Origin: Sipunculus nudus | Taxonomy: Eukaryota > Annelida > Sipuncula > Golfingiida > Sipunculidae | Assembly (NCBI GenBank): GCA_026874595.1 | Contig: CM049307.1 | Location: 37,800,862 to 37,864,861, forward strand | Length of the DNA stretch: 64,000 nt | Direction of reading: 5' to 3' | Part shown: positions 21,602-36,560 of the stretch, piece by piece | How positions within the stretch are numbered: the first letter of the stretch is position 1 | Layout: every line of letters starts with the position of its first letter | The notes under the pieces: generated by a model | What the model saw: the letters and a program-made list of their open reading frames with translations, nothing else | Told to the model about the DNA's origin: nothing | Database searches by the model: none | Translations under genes and position numbers: made by a program

Positions 21602-23537
21602 CTGCAATGAAACAAATTCAAAGATAAGAAAAATAAATATATATCAATACATGTAGATAATTATGTTTATAAACACAAAATATAAAAAGTAAAACAGCTT
21701 AAGAAAGACCCAAAAATTTGGTTATATCATTTTTAATTCAACAAACATAATTATTCTTACTTACTCAAATTAAAACCTGATCTATACACGAAACATTTTC
21801 TACTAATTAATAAGTTTTCCAATTGGAAAGTGAAAGATAACATTTAACCTCAGATCCTCCCTAAAAAATAAAGACTTTGTTTTTTTACTTAACCTGATCT
21901 GCAAGTGAATAAATTTAAGAAATGATTTCATACAAATTCTAAACCATTTTTAGATCACATCGGAGGGAACAACAACTCTTCAACAGGCGGCATATTACCA
22001 TAAAATTTCCATTAAAAAACTACACCTGGATAAGTTTTTCAAAGAAATTCAATCAAAAGGTAACCAAAACAGTTTTAACAAAAAAAAAGAAAATTGTTAT
22101 GAAATATTACCTCTTGTCATAGCTACATTTGTTAAACCCTTGAAAATCACCAAAGATTTTTTCTATATAATGTAATAAAACCTTCAAAACAGTCCAAATA
22201 ATCTACTAATAATCTACCATCCATAGTGAGCTGTTATCCAGTCACCTGACACCTGAGCAAAATCCTGTCTGTAAATCACACCTTGTGGAGGGAAGATGAC
22301 CACAAAAAAAAAACTCCTGTGCCTGTCACAGCTAAATCAACAAAGTCCTATGCTTTCACAATGGTTAAACTAGAGACAAGTCCAGCTGTCCACTGTACAG
22401 GTGTGAACACAATTAACAGGTGAGAAATACACCAGCCCCAAAGCCCTTACCCGCAGATTTTCCCTGCTCCCTGTTACAGGCGTATCCTTACTGCCAAGAC
22501 TGAACTGACGGTAAATAACAATTACAGCATCATCCCCCAGTATTATATGTAATCAGCGAGAGGACCTTTTTATCAGGCGTGTAATCAATATAAGGGAGAA
22601 AATGGCATTATGTGCTGCCTGCCCTCAAAGACTTGGCCATTCATCTCACACACTTCATAACATCACCAACAAGGTGTGCGTCTTTGATCCTCGGCTATGC
22701 CTCGGGGCCCTGGCGTGGCCACAAAGCCATGCTACCTGCCGAGTCTCTGACTGTAGCAGGACAAATTCGGATACTGCTGTTATTTCCGAGGGAAGATATA
22801 GGCATGATCCCAGCTTAATTATAAAGGCTGCCAAAGGAGAGAGAGCAATTTTTCATCAGAAACAGGGGACAACTTCAAACAAAGGATCAAACCTTTGTGT
22901 AAGCAATCCTGTTATTTGCCGACGCTACCTGATTCACCCACAAAGACTAATCTTCGTGTCAACACAGATTTTCTGCCACCCCAGCCCTAATATCCTAATT
23001 AGGTAGCTCATACCTGCACGGTACATTAAAGCAAATATGAAATGACAAAATGTATCTGTATTAATGCATCAGCTATCCTGCTGATGTGCTTGGCTTTCAT
23101 GCTGGTTTATCTAGCCGATGAGGCACACAGATTGTGTTTCAACCATTAATAAATCAAAACGCCAGCCCATCAGACAAAAAGCTAATCTTCCTATATTAAA
23201 TCCAAGATCAAAGACCACAGGTGTATATTGTAGCATCTTTCATGTATAAATAGGCAAGGTCTCTTTCTCTCTTAAATCTGTCGTGAACAAGCAAGTCAGA
23301 GGGGAGCTTACAGCTTAATTAATGTGCAAAGGAAGCAGGATCTGTGTCCGCACAGAAAGAAGTTAATTCTATCTGCCTGAAAATAGCTAGAGTTGGCTCC
23401 AGCTTACAGCCCCTGTAGAATTACGACAAAACATGCCTGTTGAATGCGTGCAAGACAGAAGTCAACGATACACATCACCAGTCAACACCTGCTGAGTTTT
23501 GAACTTTGGAACTTCTTTAATTAAACCTAAACATGCA

Positions 23538-23540
<3 letters not shown>

Positions 23541-23568
<28 letters not shown>
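23541..23568. repeat. TA dinucleotide microsatellite
   Basis: About 14 TA units in an AT-rich intron. Confidence 0.95.
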
Positions 23569-23572
<4 letters not shown>

Positions 23573-24144
23573 TATATAGATATTATACTTAAATGTATTA
23601 ATTAATTTATATACATATGAAGTTATAATTAATATATTCATTTACATTTTAACCATTATGTCTACTTTTTTTTATATATTATAAATTCATGTTTTAAATT
23701 AGGCATGTACAGTGAATTAATATTAATATTACATTATATAATTTTTTTCTCTATTAATTCTAAAATTGTTTTGGTGTTAACTGTTAAACAAGAGACACCA
23801 GTACAGACATTCTTAATCATATTTTAATTTATTATTATTACAAACAAAACACATGAATAAAATGGAAGACTTACAGTAAAAAAGTTCTGCTAAAATAAAG
23901 ATCGCTTTAATCAAAGTGATGAGGATTACTTAATAAAACATTCAAGTAGCACAATATCTGAGAGATTACCAAAAAAGCTTAAAAAATTAATCCTGTATTT
24001 TCATTACAGTCTCTATTGTTTTCCTGGTAATCATTATACTGAAATGTTCATATATACAAGAATGAAACAATAAGACAAACATTTAATAAGTTAAAGCTGG
24101 AGCAGGGTAGGGGAATTCAAAAGAAATGTTGGATATGTCAGCCA

Positions 24145-24158
24145 GCGCCCCCTGGAGG
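24145..24158 (-). promoter_or_regulatory. CTCF-like motif, reverse
   Basis: On the minus strand CCTCCAGGGGGCGC followed by TGGC fits the CTCF core at 13 of 14 positions and stands out in AT-rich surroundings. It points toward the forward motif at 5387-5400. Function is inference. Confidence 0.4.
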
Positions 24159-27100
24159 AGAAAACGTCATTACATCTCTGCTGTACATAATATTTTCTAA
24201 AACCAAACAGGGAATCAATGCTGATCTATAATTTTGTATTTTTTTTTATTTAAATCTTGAAGTAAAACCATTCTGTATCAGCAAATATAATGTTTCCATC
24301 TGGGCAAATCAAAACATTTATATGATTAACAGGAAAGTTCTGACAATAGGCTAAAACTGTTCTTGAATATGATTGTATTTCTGAAATACTACAGAATTAA
24401 CTTCATTTGATTTCTCATATCCAGTTTTTATATTCATATAAAAGAGGTGCAAATACTTGTAATATATTTAATGAGAAATTTGTTCAATTCTATTATGGCC
24501 TTTATCAGGCAAAAAGTTTGTATTTTCATATTTAGGTTTTCATACATGTAAAATTTAACTATATTCAACATTAATAAGATTTTATCTCCCTGTAAATTGA
24601 AACACAAATTAACACATAATATACCTGGAGAACTTTCAGTGTTTGCTAGAATATTTGCATGAATAAAATATTTTTGCCACAGTGATACATATTTTACTGG
24701 AAGGACCCCTTTCTGTATCAGTCACATGACTACTTGGTACCATATGTTTTCCAAAAACTAAACACCAGTTGTCAGCATTGAATATCACTAGTACATTCAA
24801 AACCTAAAACCAAATCTTAAATGCATTTAAGTAACAAATGTAACATCAAATAAAATTTAACAGTGTTATTAAAAAGCTGTGTCTAAATTTCTTTAATAGG
24901 AAGATATCACAACAATTGTTATGAATATATTATTCTAGAAAAGAACATTCATGCCCAAAAACCTGGTAATTGTCTTTTTCACCATACATAGTAACATTTA
25001 TTTCTTTATAGGTGAGAAAGCAATTTATCTCAAACTACTTTTTTTGTTTTGCTGTTTCTTCCAAGTTCCCTTGATAACCTGTTTGCATGAAAATAATTAA
25101 TCATCAGCAAAACTGATGATGGTTTCATTAAGTCCAAACACTTGCTGACATATGGGCTTCCCTCTGTTACAATGTTATACAGAAATGAGGTTATTTTGCA
25201 GAAAATTCCGCGATTATCTGGCAGCCTTGCCTGAAAACATCCATTAGCGTCTATTAGGGAGCACTTTCACCATTTTGATCAGGACCTCTGTATCACTGTG
25301 ATCGCAGTGACACCACCTCATATCTGCAGCCCAAAAAATGCCTTACAAAGACCATTGTTAGCATTTCATCTCTGTAGAGCTGGTCAAAAAGCGAAAACAG
25401 GAAACTCAAATGTAATAATCTGTGGGGTTTTCATTCAATCTCTCCAGATATTATCTCCCTTAGAAAATGCCCCCATTGTGCTTGGTCTTGAGGCTTTGCT
25501 TAAAACATTATGATTTTAATCTTTGAGTTGGATGGTAAAACTTTAACAACACCCCAAGGGGGGATGGGGAAAAAAAAGAAAGAAACCACTTGGGGAAGAA
25601 AAAACAGTTCCCCATCTTCATAAATAACAAAAATACCACACAAATGAGGTTTTTTTTTAATTCCCAACAAATTCTTTGGGGATCCATAAAGTCTATGGAT
25701 TAATATAAACAGCACAATTCAGGGCAAAAAAAATCATATAAAATATATAAAAAAAAAGCATCTTCCCCAGGAGCAGAAAACCAGGCTTAGCAGTTGCATC
25801 TTTTAATGAATCTATTTTGGTGAAAAGACACGAGAACAATTTGATGGAATACCATAATTAATATGATGGTGAAACCAAACAGCCAAGACTTATGAACAAT
25901 ATCAAACTTCTTACAAAACTATTTAACAAGGAATCAAGGTCCATCTGAGGAGCTCTTGCGAGTTATTATATTCAATACACAATTTGTCGAAATAATCATT
26001 ATCTGGCATGGAAGAATTCTTGTGGAATTAAAATAAATTTTATACAGTTCTGGTTAAGAACTGGGCTGTACATAATTTGACACGTGTGACTAAATTTAGG
26101 GGTAATTTCTATTATTTTAATTTTAGATATTTAGGGAATAACTTTAACATTAAGATAAGCACTGGAGATATGTTCCATTAATTTTTGAGACCCATATTTA
26201 AAATTTGATTAGGCTCAGACAGAGCAAAATATTTTAAAGATGTGATCTACAAAACAAATTTTAAAGAGGCAGATTGAGTTTTATCAATCTGTTAGTTTAA
26301 ACCTGTGATATTTAACAGACAAGCTTTGCACCTTAAGGGAGGGTTAAATTTGAATTTAAGATATTTCAGTGGCAACATCTATAACAAGAATCAAGTTGCA
26401 TTACATTTTTACCATTTTCCAATGCCTCCCTGGTGACTATTCCACCAGAATGAACACGATCTGAGGCTGTTCTCCAATGCATGCACGCATTTTTTCCTAC
26501 CCATTATCTTACATCAAATTGCTAGTTAGCACTTTGTGAACTCTAAGCTGTGCTAGGAGTGATCGCTGTAACCAACAGTCTCAAACTGCCCGCCCTGCAG
26601 CCCTTTCACAAATTCGTTAGACAAACAGCTTTACACACTGCCTGGCCCCTGACCTGACCGACAGACAGCCTGGCTATCTGTCATCATTTTTCCTCGCAGT
26701 TGTGTTGAATAATGAATGATTAAATATGATGGTTCTGCCCTTTTCCTGGCCTTGTCCAGTATTATCTGGAAGTATCTTAATTACATTGCTACCCATGTTT
26801 GTGTCATAAAAAATTGTCTCCTCATATTCCTGCTATAGTATCCATACATATGCATGTACATGTATAAAAAGGCAGTTTAAGAAAAAAGATAGATGCACAC
26901 ATTACAGTTGCATGTGTGCTTATGTATTCTAGCACACTGCCAGATGATGGTTTTCACACTTTTTTTAAACCTTTATATCACTTTTTATATACCTTTTTCT
27001 GCCAAAGTATAAATAAAATAAACCTATATGGATATATACTGAATCAACAAATCAATGTATGTGTGTGTGCTCATGTGAACTCTTAATAAATTTCCTCCCC

Positions 27101-29636
27101 CCCATCTGCCCACTATTCATTATGTTATGACATAGGTATACCTCGTACCTGCATGTTTATGTGAATGTGTGTGTGTGTGGGGGTGGGGGGAGGGGGATAT
27201 ATGGGAATATTGGTATCCCCTAGTAAATGACTGCTGTCTCTTAATCTATAGAAAAGATCTTTCTAATAAAAATTACAATTACTTGATATATGAGCCTAAA
27301 AACAGTAGAAGCATTTGAATCACATGAATGCCTTTCTTGAACTGCTAAATCATACCATACTTGACCTTTCCCACATATAGCTGTATAAAAAAACATATAC
27401 TTCCTCATCACAATATTTTAAATTAATATTAATTTATTTCTATGAATATGAATATAAATATATTAATATAAACACACATACAATATCATATACACATATT
27501 CATACACACATTCTAGCATGTTCTTACCGCCAGGAAATGATCAATTTTATTACAGCAGTACATGTTCGTTATCATTCATACTTTACTATCTTCACGCTAT
27601 ATACTGTTACATTCAGGGCCATAGTGAGCACCCACTTGACAGAAAGCACACTGGTCCTTCCATCTCATTGCTATATTTGAGGCCTCACTAAATTCGTTTT
27701 AATCATTTTTTTCCATTTAGGACAATGGCCTGAACATGAATGAAAATTTATGACAAACAATGTTATGCTATATCTACTTTTATATATGCGAGACTGAAGA
27801 TAGTTATCTTGTCACAGTTTTTACACATTAAAATTGCTACTACTCATTTTGTGTTCCTCAGAAACCAATGATAGTAACATGTGGTGATTTATAAAAAGAA
27901 AACCTGGGGAACGAGTTTTATTTTCCTGTAAACAACAAGAAATATATCAATTTCCCCATAAAATGATCAGTTGATTAATAATCAATATCACAGAATAAAT
28001 GAGTTTCTTAGAATTTTATCCTGCGCTACTTTAATCCACCTTGGTTATCTGATCACTTCCTGGAAGAGCATCACTTTATCTTTTTTATCATATCACAGGA
28101 TCACACACCCAAACAAACAACACATACGTGTTCTGTGCGTCTGCTATGAAAGGTGATAAAAAATTTGTTGAATTCGTGATGTGAAAGCTCCTGATTATAT
28201 ATATTTTTCATTTCCAACCATCTGATATCATATCTGATCATCAGCATTATCATTCTTCGGTAAACAAGAGGATTGTGTTTTGAACAGGCACAGTTGTTAT
28301 TTTCACTTTCAGATCAAGTCTACTTCTGAGCATTGGTGTTCCTTCCAACACATGGGTGGTATTTATATTATCATAACTATTACATCATTATTGTGTGTGC
28401 TATCAAAGTAAATTTTTCTAAGTTTCATATTCAGTTTATTAGGAAATATATCCCAGTTGCAACATATTCACATAAATTAATAACAGGTAACAAATGCTAA
28501 TGTTATGGTAATTTTTTTAATGTCCAATCTATTATTTGATTATTTAAATGAACCATTGCACTATTATGCAACTAAAATATATTAACTACAGATTCCTTAC
28601 TTTGCTTAAATATTGATGTAAAATATATTTTTATATTAACAAATGACCTCAAAATTGGTAATATTATATACCATAATTTACTCTTTTTTAACCGAAGTGT
28701 TCAATGCTTTACTTCACTGTCCCAGCATCTCACCAGTGCATAACTAGGCTTGTGCATACACATATGGCAAAGTTGGATATATGCATTTGCATATACATGT
28801 ATACATTTATTATTTTACATCTCCTCTGATATTTTTACACACAGTCCGTTTCAGTGATGATGAATAAATCACCGGGAGTGAACAAGCTTTTGATCAAGTA
28901 AAATTCGTCCCCCAGGCTTTCATCAGTCCTGTCATTTACACTCATACATCATTCCAATTTCATGTTCATTATATTTCCTCAGTTGTGCGCTTATGTTCTT
29001 AAGTTTTATGATATTTTGATAGGCTCCCTGCTTTCAAAAAGAGCCGTATGCATCACAGAGGATCAAATACGGACACAAGAACGATTACGAAAAATAGGTC
29101 TGTTACCTAAAATACCTGTGTTGTTGAGCTCAGTAAAAATATGATTTACAGAAGTAATTTAACTTTATTTTTGGTGTTTCATTTTTTTCCACTACAGCCC
29201 TGCAGGAATTACCAAGTCAGGGGAAGCAAGCGATGACACCTGCCAACATTCTTCTGCGTTCTCCCACACCTGCTTTAATGAAATAAGAAACACTGGACAG
29301 AGAATTCGCAAAAGAGACAGACCTCGGGGCAGTGGCCAAAGTAGTCAGAGATGCCAGAAACGCGAGGTGGAACCTTGCGGATCTAACCAGTGGACAAGGG
29401 TGCTTGGACTATATGGTGTTGCAGGTGTTAGTGTCATTTGGCTTTTTCTGGGGACCAGCGTTTTCAGACCGTTAGAATGATATCTCCCCCCCCCCCCCCT
29501 CCAATCTAAGCATCGCTGGGGTAACCTGTAATTCTGCTTCCCGCTCCCCAGGCTTGGAGGAGGAAACACGAACATTAAACCAATCAAGTGCAAGTCTGGC
29601 TCTGTGATCATACTAATCAATTAGGTGCCTAATGCT

Positions 29637-29950
29637 ACATCAAAGGGAACTGCTGGGCCGGCAGGCCGGGAGCGCGGGCGCCCATTCTCCTCACTGTCAT
29701 CAGTACTCCTGCAGGGTCAGTTTTGCCAAGGAATAATCATGTAATGTCTAATATCCTGGCTTCAAGCCCCAGTGCCAGCCTCACACTAATTAGAGAGCTG
29801 CCTGCAAATTGAAATGAGGGGCAAAAATGAGGGTGCTGCCCTGTGCCCTCTGGGCTGTGTATTCTCTCCCATTGTGATATGCAAATAAGGACAAATTGTA
29901 TATGTCATGACAGAATCTGACAGCCCCCTGTGACAGATGGATTTAACAGA
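29637..29950. promoter_or_regulatory. Candidate intronic enhancer, GC-rich block
   Basis: An abrupt GC- and CpG-rich patch (GGCCGGCAGGCCGGGAGCGC at 29655-29674) is followed by clustered homeodomain, POU and SOX-like words: ACTAATTAG, ATGCAAAT, ACAAATTGT. A TCF-type ACATCAAAG is at 29637-29645. The composition differs sharply from the flanks. No gene is visible in it. Confidence 0.25.
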
Positions 29951-30982
29951 TGATATACAGGTACTTTCAACAAAATAATACACTTATATTATCAAACTCT
30001 CACAAATGTACTGATTTATTTACCAATTATTTTCAAAGTTTGTTTCAAACCCTCTGTTTTATAAAATATAAACAGCAGAAAGGACAGCAATTTCATATGA
30101 ACTTACTGAGTGAATATTCAATTTTGTGGTTTTGATCCTATTCAAAATTGACTGTACCAATGTTCTACATTTTTAAAATTTTCAAATTGACTATATAATT
30201 ATATAGAAATGATAACTAGGTATAAATAAATTGGTTAAGGAAAACAAGACAAAACACTGAAAACCTCATATAACATTAAGCAGACCTGAAGTAACTCTTC
30301 CTAAATATTAACTGCCTCCGAACTCTGTCCCCTCGGCAAATACACCAAACTTTACTTTGTTCAGTGTGTATTTTTTAAAAACAAACTTTAATCAGAGTTG
30401 GATTTTTTTCCAGGGTTTCTTTTTTCCAAGGGACCAGAAAAATGTCCATTTGGGTGTTGGCGCTGGTGAATTCATTGCCCGGCCAGTGAAGCATACATTA
30501 CCCTGCAATCACTCATTCATGCTGTTAAACCATTACAGCACTTTGACAACGTGGGTCTCCGGGGATGAGAACATCAAAGGCCAGTCCCACAGACTCTAAT
30601 AGAGACAAATACAGACACAAATTTAGTGCATCAGATAAACCCCACTACCGCACAGACCTCAGCCCCTTAGATATTTGGGGGTATGCCTCCCTCTTTTACA
30701 GGGTTGTGCTCCTTACTCAAAGACTCTAAAAGCCCAGCAGTAAATGCGGCCCTATGTACAAGGTCACACCAGATATATAATATATGAGGCTATTGCAAGG
30801 ATCCACCTTCAGAAAGCAATGGCATCAATCATGTTTCTTGTTGCGACAGTCATGTATACTACCATTACAATTTTCCACACAAAGCTTTAATCTTGTCCAT
30901 CTCCACTCTTGCCACACTTTCTCATTCTTGAACAAAATCTGCCAACTCATTGCCTGTGAATGTGTTACCATCTGACCATCAG

Positions 30983-30998
30983 CCCCCCCCCCCCCCCC
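30983..30998. repeat. C16 homopolymer
   Basis: Run of 16 C on the plus strand. A similar C14 run is at 29486-29499. Confidence 0.9.
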
Positions 30999-33089
30999 AA
31001 GTCCTGTAAGAAATTTCTCATGAACTGTTTTTTGAAAATTTTAAAGTGATACAGCTTTCTGTGAGAGTTGAACACTCTTAAGAAAAATTTTTTTTACATT
31101 AAACTGTCCCGTGTGATAAAAATATGGCAAAAACAAAACAAATTTTTAGTTGTGTAAAACAGATACCTTCAACAGAAATGGTTATGGTTGAGAGAAACAT
31201 GAACTACCTGTGTAGATAAATACTGTACTTTGTTTATATGACAAATACAATTAACAGCCACATTTTTATAACAATAAACAATAACAGTGGACTTTTATTT
31301 AAATACGAACAAAGATATTTTTATTCCTATATAAGTGATAGCATGTTGTATAAAAGATACTGGATTATGGATTATGGGGTGTAATTCCACTGTGATTTTG
31401 TCTTACATGTAATCAAATTTGGTCAGTTTGTGTCATGCTATCCTTGAGTGGCCATCCTCGGGTTGGTTAATTTTTGCCCGCATAGGTTTTGTCAGGACAC
31501 ATGGGACTAATCCCATTCAATCAACACCACAACAAGCCTGCAGACATGTTGACAAGAACAAAACAACCACAATAAAGGAATGGGTCCTGCCAGTCAGACA
31601 GCCGCCCTCATCATCCTGGTCACCACTGGGTGGAACAATCAACACTGGATGATCCCCGGGTACCTGTGAAATAATAATTACACCCCCAGCAGGGATCCCT
31701 CTGTTGCCGGCCTGGTCAAGCTTTGGGAGACACAGGAGAATTAACGCCCCCTTATTTATCCTCACAGGTAGTGTGTTCTTACGGAATACGAAGGAGCAAG
31801 ATCTCGCTCGCCCAAGGAGGGGTTCTAAAGTAATTATGTCACATAACCATGTGTCTTGTGAGTTTCTGTATGGTATAATCCCAGCAGGACCCTCCACCTT
31901 TTAAGCTTCAGCACGACAGGATTATGGGATATATAAAACGTGGGGGCCACAGGAGTTTCAGCGAAGTCTGCTACACCCTACCGATGAAGAAGGAATCTTC
32001 AGACACAAAGTGAAAAAAGTTTCTTTACACTCAAAAGGAAACTTATTTTTCTAATCCATTATAGCTTTCTTTGCTGTCTCTGAACTACTTGGCGTCTCAC
32101 ACACCTTCTGTCGACTTCTCCAGAGAAAACTTAAAAGGTGACTCAATCAAAAGGTGTGACATATTATTAAACACTAACCCCCTACAGTTTTCTCCATGGC
32201 ATCTGAGATGTACACATTTAACTTTCCTTTTGTCTTCTCTTTCATTTCTGCTTAACCTGAATCACAATACTGTCATCTGTGAAATATTTCTTGCCGTGTT
32301 AAAATATGAAAAAGACGATGTAAAATTATTGCACATTTAAATGAACTTGCTGGATGGACTATTTTTCAACTTCCTTCTCTCCAGTAATTTTTTCCCATCA
32401 TAATTTTTTTGGCTAAATTAAAAAACCTTCATTTTTCATGTACAATAAAAAACTAACTAATGCCAGGCAATTTAATTTTTTATTCATCTACACATTAAAC
32501 AACTGACTTTTTCCATGCATGTTCATCATTTGTCAAATGCATGGATTAAATTTTAAAATGTAGGTATACTATTGGTAATAAAATTTGCATGTCTATAATA
32601 ATTAAGCTGTAGAAATTTAAAAAAGAAATATAAGTAGTGGAAAGTTTCCATGATTATTATGATGGGCAAGATATCCAAGGACTGATCCCTGCCACTGCTT
32701 GTTTGCTCAACGTCTATGTCAGCAAGTTCCTGCTAGCCTTGGCATAAAGGAGCTTCTCTTTTCATGTATGAGCTACCCCTCCGAGTATGTTTTTGTATCT
32801 CCTAAATTTCTTTTTCCTAATGGGACACCCCTCAAACATATGGCACTAATCTGCTGCCATACGCAAACGAAACTAATTATGACACAACTATCTCCCCGCA
32901 TACCAAGGGTTGTCTTACCTACCGTAAGCAGAAGCTGGGCTCTATAGGTTCTGAACTGTATACATGCTGGTCTGCTCTTATTTAAGTCTGGTTCAAATCA
33001 ATTTGATGGGTATTCCTTTTTATTCCACTCTAATAATCATTATGAAACTTTATCTACATCTCATCATACAGTATACTTTATATCTATAT

Positions 33090-33161
33090 TGATAATAATT
33101 ATAATAATAATAATTATTATAAAAATAATAATGATAATAATAATAATAATAATAATAATAA
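33090..33161. repeat. AAT/ATT trinucleotide repeat
   Basis: Interrupted ATA/AAT repeat with a central turn to ATT, giving a short self-complementary portion. Confidence 0.9.
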
Positions 33162-36119
33162 GTTCATAATATTAATAAGATTATTAGCAGGAGATTAGTA
33201 TTTAGAAGGAATTTTCAAAAGTCTGTCAATGGCTTTTCCAGGGGGACCATATGCTTTTGTTATGTTACTTTGTTATTAATTAGCTGACATCTGTAGAAAT
33301 TGCCTTTTATAGAGTATATGTCTCAAAGTCATTCAATCAACTAGCAGGAAATTCCATGCTTAAGTAATTTTTTTTTTATCTTACAGTGAAACAGTTCTAA
33401 TTTGTCTTTAAAGTTTATTCTTCCTTTTTAATTAATTGATTTTTTTATAGTGAAATATATTCTGAAAATTGCTTTGCAGTTTCACAAATGTTTGATATAT
33501 TTTTCTTTAACATTATTTAAGTAGGTATTTCTTCACAGTATCATACAAAAACAGAAGAAATAATTTGGTGAAAGTTAATTTTATGGTATGGGATTCATAC
33601 AATTTAGCTCTATTCATCCATGATCACTGAAAACAATTTCCTTTAATATACATCTCAGCATTTAGCTTTCTGTATCAGTAATTCTTTAAATGGCATTGTC
33701 TGCTTAAAAAGTTTAAAGTTGCAAATACAATTTCCCTGAAATTCAAGCAAGTCTGTACAACACAGACACACGACAAATCAGTCACTGGGACCGGTGCCGA
33801 AGTCACCCTGATAAAATAAGAAGCAACCACTTATCTCAAGAGGGCCCTAAGGAAAAGATATCTAAAACTACAGCTTTCTCCTGGAAAAAATATAAGCCCT
33901 GAAGCCTGAGGCAAAGTTTTTGACTTGTTTTACATGTAAGGGAGCCTGTAAAAGTTTTTAAGGAACACTCTCATGCTTGAATGCTAATTTAGTTTTCTTT
34001 TACTCCAAATAAATGATGCACCACAGCCATTATTTCTGCTCTCTACCCATCATCAAGGCATTGCTCTACTGCTGCTTGCAATAAGGTAAGGGCAGTTTGG
34101 TGGCTGTGTTACTTGTACTCTCTTCCTTTCACATCAAAGGACCCCCATACATGATATGATAATAACCAACAGAAATGGCATTACTTGAATAATTAATCTT
34201 TCATTATTCAATAACCTGAATAAGAAAGCAGGGGCCTGATTTTTCTGTGTGGTGCTTCATACATATCATGCCTAACATTAAGGAAGTTTGTCCCCCTGTC
34301 CTCCAGGCAAATTCGTCTTCATATCAGTCAAAATATTAGCCAGAAGAAGATTGAAAGTCAGCAAATTGACAGGATGGACATATTATGCACTTTGATGTAT
34401 AACAATGTGAAATACTCGGCTCAAATCTCGGTTTGGTCTGACTTCCTGATCCCATCCAGTTTGACCTCATGAGCCGGTGCATCCATGTGTGTCTGTAGGA
34501 ACATATGTAGTTTCATTCATTTTTTCAGTAATCCTACAGTTGGTTTATTTTACAAAGCCACTTTGTTGAAGAGCTTTTAAAAACTATTTTATGACCATGT
34601 GCAAAGTTTAAAACAAACATTTAGTTGTCCTCAGTAATTTTCTTTCTGTCCACAATAAATATTTATAGAAGGTACACGTCATTATAAATTTTCTTAATGA
34701 AAGGCTACGCTCTCTGAAGCTGAATAATTAATTAGTTTGTATTGTGTAGGTTTGTAAAACAATATTTAGAGTACAATTAGTCCACCACTGATATTTTTTA
34801 CATTTTTTTCAATGGGTAGCATGTTCAGCATTTAATGAACTATTTACATGTCAATAGTATCATTCTTAATTTGCAAAATAAAAATAAATTATTTTATTTC
34901 AAGTTAACTTTTTTAATATGCAAAGTAATGACACTTTAAAAGCTTTGAAAACACTTACAAAATGCATTTTAAAATAGCTTTTTCCATATTCATTTATTAA
35001 AAAAAAGATGATCTCAAAGACATAAGCCCACTTAAAAATAACAAAGTCATGAAATAACACCAAATCCTTCAGTCCTTCACTTATCCTTCAATAAAAACAG
35101 TCAGTCAACCTATGGGAGTAACAGGCTGACAGGATCTAAGGCCAGGGTGTGAAACATGCCAGTTTTTCTACAAGCTGATAACAAATGTAAACACACCAAT
35201 CAGTACTGTTTGGCCATTCAGGCAAATATCACATCCCTAGGTATACAATGATACAAAAAGCACAGAGTGGGGACTACCTGCCCGAGGCCAGGAATCAGTG
35301 AAAAACAAACCATCCCCTGGGCTAGTGTTATAACTCATGGTACAGAATCCCCACTGACCACCTTGCGGCCATGTGGGTGGCTTAATAGTGGTTGTGGCAA
35401 GTTCCATGTGTACTGGTTACCCTGTTCCATGTGTTGCCACGCTAATGACACTTGTATATATAAATCTGAACTATTTCACAACCTTGCGGTATGTGCAAAT
35501 AAAGCTATCACAATCCTTTACAATGTGTGAAAAAATAAATTTTAAAAGATGTTTGTGTTGTTGCTCTACTACTACATGCCGAATAAGCTAATAATAGTAA
35601 ATTCTTCAAAATTACCACAAACAAAGAACCAAATAAACCTTTGTACAAAGGTAAAATTCACAATTCATTTTAAGAAGTGTTTCTTGAAAATACTGAAAGA
35701 AGACAGCTGCACAACAAACTTCAATTTTTTTTTTTAAAAAGTTCATAAAAATAAAATTTTCTGCCAGTGGTAGCAAATCATTTTTCTCTGTACAAATACA
35801 GACCTTTTAAGATGATAAAAATAAGAAAAGAAATAAAAATCCATTTTTTTTCTATATTTATAAATGTGACATGGTTTTACACTGACAGAGAATTCCCAAT
35901 GTGCTCTTGTGTTGTCATGATCTGTAGCCAAGTCATACACGCCTCTTATAAAATATGAAATGACAAAATCTGGGCATAAATATTTAGAGGAAACCTCTCA
36001 GGCTTAAAACCCACATGGTGAAAACAGAGCAGGATATAAATCTACTGTTAAACAAAAAGTACAGTCACAAATTGTAGCCCACATGCCAAACGTCTGTCAA
36101 CATACATGGGCAGCTAATC

Positions 36120-36560
36120 CCACCCTTTATGGAGTAGGATTGTGAGCAACATGTACAATGGACCAGCACGCAGTCTCACACAGTACAGGGCCGCATAGGT
36201 ACAGAGTGTGACAGAGGGGCACAGGGACCTGTCAGGTACCCATACACTAAACAGTCATCCCCGGGTGTTTGTATGGTTTGATAAATGACCATATACTGTC
36301 TTGTCTGTCATCAGAGGTCATCTCACAGTGACAGGCCCCAGTAAACACAGGCCTCCCTGTATGTCACTCAACAAACCTCCTATCAAATGGAGGCCTCTAA
36401 TCTGACTGGCCACCACAGTTGATTACAATTGCAGGGACATTGAGCCCCACAGTTTACCTGGACCTCACTTTCTTGAGCTACCTGTTGGCCTGGGTCAGCC
36501 CTCCATTCACTGCATCTCTCTCACAACACACGCCCCCCTTGCATCTTTACTTCAAAGTGT
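36120..36560. promoter_or_regulatory. GC-richer intronic block, candidate regulatory
   Basis: Mixed-composition sequence about 1.2 kb downstream-in-window of ordinary AT-rich DNA. It has Fox-like GTAAACA, a homeodomain-like TTGATTACAATTG and CAGGTA words. No open frame resembles a protein. Only conservation could show whether it matters. Confidence 0.15.

Noticed and set aside
31517-31897. Longest unexplained open frame, 126 codons on the minus strand, with a TATATAAAA word nearby at 31931
   Set aside because: No recognisable domain, no splice sites or phase matching the TCF exons, and the TATA word is upstream of the wrong strand. It sits in a less AT-rich intron block where chance open frames are longer.
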